Under the pieces are notes generated by a model that saw only the letters and a program-made list of their open reading frames with translations, ran no database searches and was not told where the DNA came from. The translations under genes and the position numbers were made by a program. A stretch of 13,945 nucleotides of DNA from Patescibacteria group bacterium (GTDB lineage: Bacteria > Patescibacteriota > Doudnabacteria > UBA920). This document shows, one piece after another, positions 4,632 to 10,158 of the stretch; the first letter of the stretch is position 1, and the number at the start of each line of letters is the position of its first letter. Where the stretch lies: the NCBI GenBank assembly GCA_023473845.1, contig JAMCYA010000009.1:6190-20134 (forward strand), written 5' to 3'.

Positions 4632-4678
4632 TCTCTATGGTGCGCAATAGAGATGGTGGTGGCCACCATTTTTATTTT
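4632..4678 (+). terminator. Hairpin plus intrinsic terminator between the Nudix and SulP genes
   Basis: A first hairpin pairs TCTCTAT (4632-4638) with ATAGAGA (4647-4653) around an 8-base loop. Immediately after, ATGGTGG (4653-4659) pairs with CCACCAT (4663-4669) over a 3-base loop and runs into TTTTTATTTT (4669-4678). It can terminate the abrB-bcp-nudix operon. If the promoter at 4581-4610 is used, it would act as an attenuator in the SulP leader. Confidence 0.65.
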
Positions 4679-4729
4679 GCCATTTTCTTTTTAAGAATTT
4701 GGTGTTTTATTATTAAGTGCAAAAAATTG

Positions 4730-6355
4730 ATGAACACAAAACAAGCCGTTTCGACACTAAAATTAAATTGGAAATCAGGGTTGACCGTGTCTTTGGTGGC
4801 AATCCCCTTATCGATTTCTTTGGCCGTAGCTTCGCACACTTCACCCGTGGTGGGCATCCTGACTGCCATTTGGGCAGGCTTGGTGGCCGCACTTGCGGGC
4901 GGCAGCAACTATAATGTAGTGGGACCGACCGGCGCGCTTTCCGGGATTTTGGCTTCCTACGCCATTCTGCATGGTTCTGAGACCTTAGCCACCGTGGCAG
5001 TGCTTTCCGGGCTGATTATTTTTTTTGCATATCTTTTTCGTCTGCATAAATATTTGGTTTTTGTCCCAGGCAGCGCCATTCACGGGTTTACCCTGGGCGT
5101 GGCATTTATTATTGGCCTGGGCCAGCTGAATTTCGCTTTAGGCCTTACCGGACTAACAGCCCACGAGAAGTTTGTTGACAACTTAATAGAGTCAGCCGGG
5201 CATTTTGCTGCTTTTTCACCCGTTTCTTTGGTTTTATTTTTGGTTTCTTTGGCGCTCCTGCTGTTTTTTAAGAAATTTTATCCCCGGCTGCCGGGCGCTA
5301 TTGTCCTGGCTCCGATCGGTATTGGGCTGGGTTTGGTTTTCCAAAACAAGTCAGGCGTTGCATTGCAGACTTTGGGGTCCTTGTATCCGCACATGGCTGC
5401 GGCTTTCTTTCTGCCGGTCAAGCCATATCTGAGCCAGTCGGCAATAATTGCCGCTTTTGCCGTAGCGCTGGTGGCAATTCTAGAAACCATGATTTCCGCC
5501 AAGATTGCCGACGGCATGACCGGTACCCGGCACAGCCGGCGCAAAGAAATGCGGGGGCTGGCTCTGGCCAATATCATTTCCGGGATAATGGGCGGCATGC
5601 CCGCCACCGCTGCTTTAGCCCGGACTTCCTTAAACGTAAAAACCGGCGCCACCAGCAAAGTCTCTGCAGCCTTGAGCAGCTTGGCTGTGGCGGTCATTGC
5701 CTTGTTCTTTTTAAAGTATTTTAAATTTATGCCCCTGGCGGTCATTGCCGCCATTTTGGTCTTCGTGGCCATCCAGATGGTCGAAGCCGAGCATTTTATG
5801 CGCATGTTCAAGTATGACAGAAGGAATTTTTACCTCTCGCTGGTTACCGCGTTCATAACGGTCTTCGAGGACCCGATTGTCGGGATTTTATTCGGCGTGG
5901 GCGTGGCTTCGCTTTTGCTTATGGAAAAGCTGTCGCGGGGGCAGTTCGACTTAGCCATTAATGATTCCAGAAAACGGATGGTCGACCGGATTAGCGGCGA
6001 CCGGATGCAAAAAATCGTCCAGGGCTCCGACACCATCGTGTATTCCATTAAAGGACTGCTTTGCTATATTAACAGCGAATCCCATGTCAGCAGGTTTAGG
6101 CTGCACCTTAATGGTTCCAAAAATATCATCTTAAGGATGCGGAGCGTGTACTATATAGACATGGATGGCGTAGAGGCGCTGGATGAAATCGTCAGAATCT
6201 TAAAAGACGCGCGCAAAAACGTGTATATTACCGGAGTTAATTCCATGATTTCAGGCATGCTTTTGGAGAGCCGGGAATTCCAGCAGATCAAAACCGAAGG
6301 CAGGGTATACAAAAAGAGTTCGGAAGTGCTCAAAGTTTTGGGCTTTGCCCTTTAA
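4730..6355 (+). CDS. SulP-family inorganic anion transporter with STAS domain
   Basis: The 541-residue product starts MNTKQAVSTLKLNWKSGLTVSL, where the short polar N-terminus precedes the first membrane helix (VAIPLSISLAVASHTSPVVG). The transmembrane domain (residues ~18-420) holds the family's alternating hydrophobic helices and the anion-site region NVVGPTGALSGILA. A cytoplasmic STAS domain follows at about 435-541 (DTIVYSIKGLLCYINSES... IILRMRSVYYIDMDGVEALDEI). SulP members move sulfate, bicarbonate or related anions by Na+ symport or anion exchange; the residues seen do not fix the substrate. An in-frame extension to 4637 is rejected because it would begin inside the terminator hairpin. 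No Shine-Dalgarno is visible. The gene appears monocistronic or leads into acylphosphatase after 75 bases. Confidence 0.93.
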   Translation: MNTKQAVSTLKLNWKSGLTVSLVAIPLSISLAVASHTSPVVGILTAIWAGLVAALAGGSNYNVVGPTGALSGILASYAILHGSETLATVAVLSGLIIFFAYLFRLHKYLVFVPGSAIHGFTLGVAFIIGLGQLNFALGLTGLTAHEKFVDNLIESAGHFAAFSPVSLVLFLVSLALLLFFKKFYPRLPGAIVLAPIGIGLGLVFQNKSGVALQTLGSLYPHMAAAFFLPVKPYLSQSAIIAAFAVALVAILETMISAKIADGMTGTRHSRRKEMRGLALANIISGIMGGMPATAALARTSLNVKTGATSKVSAALSSLAVAVIALFFLKYFKFMPLAVIAAILVFVAIQMVEAEHFMRMFKYDRRNFYLSLVTAFITVFEDPIVGILFGVGVASLLLMEKLSRGQFDLAINDSRKRMVDRISGDRMQKIVQGSDTIVYSIKGLLCYINSESHVSRFRLHLNGSKNIILRMRSVYYIDMDGVEALDEIVRILKDARKNVYITGVNSMISGMLLESREFQQIKTEGRVYKKSSEVLKVLGFAL

Positions 6356-6396
6356 ATCGGCTTTGTTTTCGGAGGCTTCTGCCATCTGCCAGGGCC

Positions 6397-6424
6397 TTGT
6401 TTTTACCGGTTGTTTTGGTAAACT
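6397..6424 (+). promoter_or_regulatory. Weak promoter candidate before acyP
   Basis: TTGTTT (6397-6402), 16 bases, TAAACT (6419-6424), then the ATG at 6431 six bases on: the same leaderless arrangement as at 894 and 3413, but with a poorer -10. TTTACC...GGTAAA (6402-6407 with 6417-6422) can form a hairpin across it. Confidence 0.35.
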
Positions 6425-6430
6425 TAAGGT

Positions 6431-6730
6431 ATGGAAAAAACACTTACAATCAAAGTTACGGGCCGAGTCCAGGGAGTGGGCTTTCGTTGGTGCGCTTACG
6501 AACAATTTGTGGATTTAGGCTTAACCGGCAAAGCGGAAAATGGGCGCGATGGCAGCGTAGAAATTACGGCGAGCGGTGAAGAAGCGGCTTTACAAAAGTT
6601 GGTTGAATGGTGCCACCTGGGGCCAAAAGGCGCCCGGGTCAATCGGGTCGAGGTTGGGGACGCTCAGCCCAGCCCCGCGGCAACGGCCCAGCCTGCCAAA
6701 ACCAGCGACCACGAAAGGTCAGATACCTAA
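6431..6730 (+). CDS. acyP: Acylphosphatase
   Basis: The enzyme hydrolyses the carboxyl-phosphate bond of small acylphosphates such as acetyl or 1,3-bisphosphoglycerate. The family signature GRVQGVGFR (residues 11-19) gives the phosphate-binding cradle and catalytic Arg19. Asn37 in ENGRDGSVEI is the water-orienting Asn of the second signature. The domain ends near residue 78, and a Pro/Ala-rich polar tail of ~20 residues (PSPAATAQPAKTSDHERSDT) makes the protein 99 residues against the usual ~90. It is followed by the HD gene after 11 bases and CutA after that, suggesting one transcript. The ATG lies one base after AAGG, too close to be a functional Shine-Dalgarno. Confidence 0.93.
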   Translation: MEKTLTIKVTGRVQGVGFRWCAYEQFVDLGLTGKAENGRDGSVEITASGEEAALQKLVEWCHLGPKGARVNRVEVGDAQPSPAATAQPAKTSDHERSDT

Positions 6731-6741
6731 AACAGCAGCCT

Positions 6742-7377
6742 ATGCAAAACAAAACCAAAATCAACAACCGCGCCGGACTGGAGCAAGTGGTAGATTTTCT
6801 GTTCGAAGCCGGCATGTTAGCCAAAACCCCGCGCAGCGGCTTCCATTTTTTGGGCAGCGGCGACCAGTCCATTGCCGAGCATATTTCCCGCGTCATGTAC
6901 GTAGGTTTTTCGCTTTGCCAGATAAGCGGAAAGCCGGTGGATGTGGGCAAGGTGCTGCAGATGTGCGTCTTTCATGATTTTGCCGAAGCCCGGACTTCGG
7001 ATTTGAATTATGTGCATCAGAAATATGTGTATGCGGACGAAGAAAAGGCGGTTAAGGATTTGGTTAAAAACGTGCCTTTCGGCAAAACAATTTGGCAAAT
7101 CTTGGATGAATACCGGGCGCGCAACTCCTACGAATCCTTGTTGGCCAAAGACGCCGACCAGCTGGAGTGGATTTTGTCGCTGAAAGAGGAATGGGATATC
7201 GGCAACAACCGGGCCAAAACCTGGATTCCCTCCGCGGTCAAAAGACTCAAGACGCCCGAGGCCAAAAGTCTGGCAAAGCTTGCCATTAAAACCAACTCCG
7301 ATAATTGGTGGTTTGCCAACAAGAACGACGCTTGGTGGGTGAGCCGGGATAGTAAAACTAAAAAGAAACGTTTTTAA
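6742..7377 (+). CDS. HD-domain hydrolase, YfbR/HDDC2-like 5'-deoxynucleotidase
   Basis: The 211-residue protein has the metal-binding pattern of HD phosphohydrolases in the order expected: H47 (QSIAEHISRV), H78-D79 (CVFHDFAEARTSDL) and D137 (AKDADQLEWIL). The phrases AEHISRVMYVG, FHDFAEARTSDL and KDADQLEW parallel the YfbR/HDDC2 group, which dephosphorylates deoxynucleoside 5'-monophosphates. The C-terminal ~60 residues are helical with a Trp/Asn-rich segment (TNSDNWWFANKNDAWWVSRD) and a basic tail, which I do not recognise. The ATG at 6742 was chosen because the frame upstream to 6607 overlaps acyP and has noncoding composition. CutA begins 1 base after the stop. Substrate inference is moderate. 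Confidence 0.85.
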   Translation: MQNKTKINNRAGLEQVVDFLFEAGMLAKTPRSGFHFLGSGDQSIAEHISRVMYVGFSLCQISGKPVDVGKVLQMCVFHDFAEARTSDLNYVHQKYVYADEEKAVKDLVKNVPFGKTIWQILDEYRARNSYESLLAKDADQLEWILSLKEEWDIGNNRAKTWIPSAVKRLKTPEAKSLAKLAIKTNSDNWWFANKNDAWWVSRDSKTKKKRF

Positions 7378-7378
7378 T

Positions 7379-7708
7379 ATGGAGAGGGAAGTAATTTGGG
7401 TCGTGGTCAATACCAACTCGGTAAGGGAAGCCGACAAGCTTGGCCGGGCCTGCCTGAAGGCTAGGCTGTGTGCCTGTTACGGTTTAATCCCCAGAATCAA
7501 AAGCGTGTATTACTGGCCGCCGAAAGCCGACAAGCTGGAAATTTCCAAAGGCCCGATTTTAACCCTGGAAACTCTGGAGAGCAAATATTCCGAGATTACC
7601 AGAGTCATTCAGAAATTGCATAGCGACAAGGTGCCCTTAATCGGTCAATGGGAAATTGAGCAGGTGACGCCGCAATTTTATCAGTGGTTAAAAGGCGAGC
7701 TTGCTTGA
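7379..7708 (+). CDS. cutA: CutA1 family protein (divalent-ion tolerance)
   Basis: The 109-residue protein follows the CutA1 pattern: a first strand (IWVVVNTNSVREADKLGRACLKARLCACYGLIPRIKSVYYWPPKADKLEISKGPIL, seen in order), then LETLESKYSEITRVIQKLHSDKVPLIGQWEIE. The conserved AC-x-x-L-x-P-x-x-SxYxW element and the H-x-x-x-VP element near the C-terminus are both visible. CutA1 forms very stable ferredoxin-like trimers and was linked genetically to copper tolerance, although its biochemical role is unsettled. It starts 1 base after the HD gene, so it is presumably the last gene of the acyP-HD-cutA transcript. No clear terminator follows, only a GC-rich hairpin-forming stretch without a T-run (7715-7745). 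Confidence 0.9.
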   Translation: MEREVIWVVVNTNSVREADKLGRACLKARLCACYGLIPRIKSVYYWPPKADKLEISKGPILTLETLESKYSEITRVIQKLHSDKVPLIGQWEIEQVTPQFYQWLKGELA

Positions 7709-7760
7709 TTTATGCGGTTTTGCAGGCTTTGCAGCCTTGCCGCGGCCCGCATGGCAAATA

Positions 7761-7788
7761 TTGGCATCGCGTGGTTAAGCAGTATAGC
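7761..7788 (+). promoter_or_regulatory. Promoter candidate for the 7820-9403 gene group
   Basis: TTGGCA (7761-7766), 16 bases, TATAGC (7783-7788) predicts a start near 7795 and a 25-nt leader. An alternative TATAAA at 7799-7804 would start transcription close to the ATG at 7820. Confidence 0.45.
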
Positions 7789-7819
7789 CTAAGTGAGTTA
7801 TAAAATTAAACTAAAAACT

Positions 7820-8065
7820 ATGCCCACAATGGAGAAGCCTAAAACGACTGACGAAAGGCTGGAAGAGGTCAGAAAAAACAAAGCAGATCTTGAATTTTGG
7901 ATGGAGAATGGCGGGCCGGATGGCCGGTCCAGTTTGGACATTCAAAGGTTGAGCCAGCTTATCCAGCAAGAGGATGAGTTGTCCAGAAAAAGAGAACAAG
8001 AGTTGCGCGAGCCTCCCAAGCCCAAAGAAGCAGAAGGTTTTTGGGGCCGCTTGATGCGGCGGTAA
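7820..8065 (+). CDS. Small charged helical protein of unknown function
   Basis: The frame encodes 81 residues, MPTMEKPKTTDERLEEVRKN onward. It is rich in Glu, Lys, Arg and Gln, with almost no hydrophobic runs apart from FWMENGG and the ending GFWGRLMRR. Two predicted helices (residues ~10-28 and ~40-62) with regularly spaced Leu suggest a short coiled coil; no domain is recognised. A GTG at 7793 in the same frame would add nine basic residues, but overlaps the predicted promoter, so ATG 7820 (or 7829) is preferred. The next gene starts 4 bases after the stop, which supports a real coding gene in an operon. Function unknown. Confidence 0.65.
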   Translation: MPTMEKPKTTDERLEEVRKNKADLEFWMENGGPDGRSSLDIQRLSQLIQQEDELSRKREQELREPPKPKEAEGFWGRLMRR

Positions 8066-8069
8066 ACTT

Positions 8070-8648
8070 ATGCGGAAAAGACTTTTTTGGTATTTTGGTT
8101 TTGCGCTGCTCTGTATTGCCACTGCTTTTGTGCTAAGGTTTTTTTCGAACACCCGCACAAGCGTTGAAGTAAGTACGGCCCTGCCTACAAGTAAGCCTTC
8201 ATTTTCTATGCAGATTATCAGTTTGGCATTCAGCAACAATGGTGAAATTCCTGCGAAATATACCTGTGATGGCGACGGCGTGAATCCGCCGCTGGAATTT
8301 AAGGCTGTGCCGCCGGAAACCAAGAGCCTGGCCCTGGTGGTCCATGACCCGGACGCGCCCAAAGGCGACTGGGTACATTGGCTGGTGTGGAATATTAATC
8401 CCACAACCTCGGGTATTGCGGAAAATTCGGTGCCCGCCGAAGCCTTGCAGGGCGTAACCGATTTCGGCCAGAAGCAATACGGCGGCCCGTGCCCGCCGTC
8501 CGGCACCCACCACTATGTATTTAAACTTTACGCCCTGGACAGTAAACTGGATATTTCTACTTTTTCGGACCGGACGGCTTTGGAGCAAGCCTTGGCGCCG
8601 CACATCCTGACCCAGGCCGAACTGGTGGGTTTGTACAGCAAAAAATAA
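8070..8648 (+). CDS. Membrane-anchored PEBP family protein (YbhB/YbcL, Raf-kinase-inhibitor-like)
   Basis: Residues 1-26 (RKRLFWYFGFALLCIATAFVLRFF) form a positively flanked hydrophobic anchor or signal. After a short linker comes a complete YbhB/YbcL-type PEBP domain (~48-192): a substrate-pocket strand (AKYTCDGDGVNPPLEF), the signature DPDAPKGDWVHWLVWNI (about residues 91-107), and GGPCPPSGTHHYVFKLYAL, matching the family's G-P-x-P-P-x-G-x-H-x-Y motif. These proteins bind small anionic ligands such as phosphoryl groups; bacterial roles are largely unknown. The predicted location is outside the cytoplasmic membrane. It starts 4 bases after the small helical gene and lies 13 bases before the MBL gene. 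No Shine-Dalgarno is visible. Confidence 0.88.
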   Translation: MRKRLFWYFGFALLCIATAFVLRFFSNTRTSVEVSTALPTSKPSFSMQIISLAFSNNGEIPAKYTCDGDGVNPPLEFKAVPPETKSLALVVHDPDAPKGDWVHWLVWNINPTTSGIAENSVPAEALQGVTDFGQKQYGGPCPPSGTHHYVFKLYALDSKLDISTFSDRTALEQALAPHILTQAELVGLYSKK

Positions 8649-8661
8649 TTAGCCCTGCTTT

Positions 8662-9297
8662 ATGAAAATTACCAAACTTGGCCACTGCTGTTTGCTGCTC
8701 GAAAGCAAAGGCAGAACAATTTTAACTGACCCCGGGGCTTACAGCGATGCGCAAAATGCAATAACTGGCATTGATGCGGTGCTGATAACCCATGAGCATG
8801 CCGACCATTTGCACTTGGAGTCTTTGAAAATGGTTTTACAGAACAACCCGCAGGCTAAAATTTATACCAACCGGGGCGTGGGTGCTATTCTGGAAAAAGA
8901 AAAGCTAGCATTTGAAGTTTTGGAGCACGGACAAACCACAGAGTTTTTTGGTGTTAGTTTGGCGGGCCTGGGTGAAAAGCATGCGCCAATTTACCCCGGT
9001 GTGCCCGAAGTAATTAATACTGGCTACCTAATTGATAATTATTTATTTTACCCCGGCGACGCGTTTTATGTGCCGGCGCAGCGGGTGGAGGTTTTGGCTC
9101 TGCCTGTGGCCGGGCCGTGGATGAGGCTTAGTGAAGCCGTGGATTACGCCAAACAGGTCAAGCCGCATACAGCTTTTCCCGTGCATGACGGCGCTTTGAA
9201 AACTCCAGGCCTGGCTCACCGCCTACCGCACAGCGAATTGGAAAAATTTGGCATTCGTTTTCTGCCCATGGAGCCCGGCCAGGCTATTGATGTTTAA
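8662..9297 (+). CDS. Metallo-beta-lactamase fold hydrolase (UlaG-like)
   Basis: The 211-residue protein begins MKITKLGHCCLLLESKGRTILTDPG, the UlaG/YkfC-type start in which an early G-H is part of the fold. It carries the dinuclear metal motif H44-x-H46-x-D48-H49 in LITHEHADHLH. Later ligands are likely D in YPGDAF (residues ~131-135) and H in FPVHDGAL (~173-177). It lacks the longer C-terminal domains of RNases J or beta-CASP proteins, so it is a minimal, single-domain metal-dependent hydrolase; the substrate is unknown. The gene follows the PEBP gene by 13 bases and probably shares its transcript. The start has no Shine-Dalgarno. UlaG itself acts on L-ascorbate-6-phosphate lactone, but no pathway context here supports that reaction. 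Confidence 0.88.
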   Translation: MKITKLGHCCLLLESKGRTILTDPGAYSDAQNAITGIDAVLITHEHADHLHLESLKMVLQNNPQAKIYTNRGVGAILEKEKLAFEVLEHGQTTEFFGVSLAGLGEKHAPIYPGVPEVINTGYLIDNYLFYPGDAFYVPAQRVEVLALPVAGPWMRLSEAVDYAKQVKPHTAFPVHDGALKTPGLAHRLPHSELEKFGIRFLPMEPGQAIDV

Positions 9298-9302
9298 TAC
9301 AT

Positions 9303-9315
9303 AGGAAGGGAGGGG
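9303..9315 (+). promoter_or_regulatory. Purine-rich Shine-Dalgarno before the 26-residue basic protein
   Basis: AGGAAGGGAGGGG contains GGAGG at 9309-9313, 9 bases before GTG 9323, the same spacing as at the minus-strand unknown gene. An ATG at 9316 within the spacer is followed directly by TAA and cannot encode a protein. Confidence 0.65.
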
Positions 9316-9322
9316 ATGTAAG

Positions 9323-9403
9323 GTGTATAAAAAAAAGAAGGTGGCACAGAAAAAACACCGGAAAACACAGGGGAAAACCATTAATTCCGCGAGATGGCGG
9401 TAG
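9323..9403 (+). CDS. Tiny Lys/Arg-rich protein, possibly bS22/AURKAIP1-COX24-like
   Basis: A 26-codon frame from GTG reads MYKKKKVAQKKHRKTQGK then TINSARWR and a TAG. The core KKKKxxxxKKHRKT resembles the short basic ribosome-associated proteins of the mycobacterial bS22 / AURKAIP1-COX24 type, whose hallmark is a K-K-H-R-K run. That parallel is from memory and covers only about 13 residues. Support for translation is good: a strong GGAGG 9 bases upstream, position between a CDS and a strong terminator, and a biased composition (12 basic residues). The frame is far too short for standard gene callers. The alternative is a noncoding purine-rich spacer. The 3' half (after KTQGK) does not match the bS22 pattern. 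Confidence 0.5.
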   Translation: MYKKKKVAQKKHRKTQGKTINSARWR

Positions 9404-9416
9404 TGAAGCTTGTCTG

Positions 9417-9453
9417 AAAATAACCCCGGCCTTAAAAAGGCCGGGGTTATTTT
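9417..9453. terminator. Strong intrinsic terminator
   Basis: A perfect 17-bp stem, AAAATAACCCCGGCCTT (9417-9433) with 9437-9453, has a 3-base loop of A. The A/T ends provide a U-tract in both directions. It closes the 7820-9403 gene group. Confidence 0.92.
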
Positions 9454-9510
9454 GACTTGAAAACCCGATTATGGCTTAATGTTGCCATTTTCTCTATTTT
9501 GTTGGGATTG

Positions 9511-9532
9511 TGCTATAATTAACTTATAAGTT
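9511..9532 (+). promoter_or_regulatory. Extended -10 promoter with start-site palindrome
   Basis: TGCTATAAT (9511-9519) is a perfect extended -10 box; no good -35 lies 16-18 bases upstream, which extended -10 promoters tolerate. AACTTATAAGTT (9521-9532), a perfect 12-bp palindrome, covers the predicted start near 9526 and is flanked by CTATAA and TATAG arms, as an operator would be. The mRNA leader would be about 44 nt. Confidence 0.6.
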
Positions 9533-9569
9533 TATAGTTAACAACACACAAGAAATAAAATTAAAACTT

Positions 9570-10130
9570 ATGAACGAACAAAAGGATCAACCGACTCCTA
9601 TTTCGGTTAATATCCAGTCCGGTGACCAAGTGCCTTCATCAGGCCCTGTGCGCTCCGGCAAAAAAGGTCTGGTTTTGGGCGTGGTTTTGCTGTTACTCAT
9701 AGTTATTGGTGGGCTGTGGGCTTACAAGTCAATTCTTAAAAATAAACTCAACAGCGCTGCCACCCCTTCGGCCAATCCGTATCCGGCAGGCACCAGTATC
9801 CAAAACCCGCCAGTTATTCCAGCCGATTTCCCGCTTGCTGCTTTAAGGGAGCAATACAAACCCGACCAGGTTGATAGCGTGACTTTTCCTGACGGTAAGA
9901 ATGTGATTACCGTGGGCTACAACTCTGAAAATTCCCTGTTCGGCTTGCTGAGCACATATACCAACTATTTTAAAATTGCGCCGTGGAAACTGCAGTCCAG
10001 CGAGCTGCTCCAGAATTCCGGGGTGATAGTGGCAAAAAATGAAGTGGGGACCATGACCGTTACCATTGCACCCGCCAAGGACAACAAAGGCTCCAGGGTG
10101 ACTTTTTCTTATCAATATACAATTAAATAA
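9570..10130 (+). CDS. Single-pass membrane protein with extracytoplasmic domain, unknown function
   Basis: The 186-residue protein has a polar, Ser/Pro-rich cytoplasmic N-terminus (residues 1-30), basic residues RSGKKG just before one hydrophobic helix (~34-51, LVLGVVLLLLIVIGGLWAY), a Ser/Ala/Pro linker, and a ~110-residue outer domain. The outer domain includes IPADFPLAALREQYKPDQVDSVTFPDGKN and YTNYFKIAPWKL, ending in a beta-rich stretch (TMTVTIAPAKDNKGSRVTFSYQYTIK). No domain is recognised. The positive-inside rule places the C-terminus outside the cell. It has its own promoter and precedes the large secreted protein by 28 bases, so both may be expressed together as envelope components. The ATG has no Shine-Dalgarno. 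Confidence 0.8.
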   Translation: MNEQKDQPTPISVNIQSGDQVPSSGPVRSGKKGLVLGVVLLLLIVIGGLWAYKSILKNKLNSAATPSANPYPAGTSIQNPPVIPADFPLAALREQYKPDQVDSVTFPDGKNVITVGYNSENSLFGLLSTYTNYFKIAPWKLQSSELLQNSGVIVAKNEVGTMTVTIAPAKDNKGSRVTFSYQYTIK

Positions 10131-10158
10131 TCATCAGGTGCAGGCATAGCACAAGAAT

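Noticed and set aside
4637..4729. An N-terminal extension of SulP from an in-frame ATG at 4637
   Set aside because: The ATG lies within a hairpin and the extension is encoded by the terminator. SulP proteins start with a short polar segment like MNTKQ at 4730.
6817..7437. A 206-codon minus-strand frame opposite the HD and CutA genes
   Set aside because: The plus strand has catalytic motifs of two known families; this frame shows none.
7709..7760. Possible terminator or tRNA-like fold after cutA
   Set aside because: A bulged hairpin around TTGC can form, but there is no T-run, no cloverleaf and no CCA-type end.
7811..8506. A 231-codon minus-strand frame across the small helical gene and the PEBP gene
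   Set aside because: It overlaps two plus-strand genes, one with clear PEBP motifs. Its composition is shadow-like and no start signal is present.
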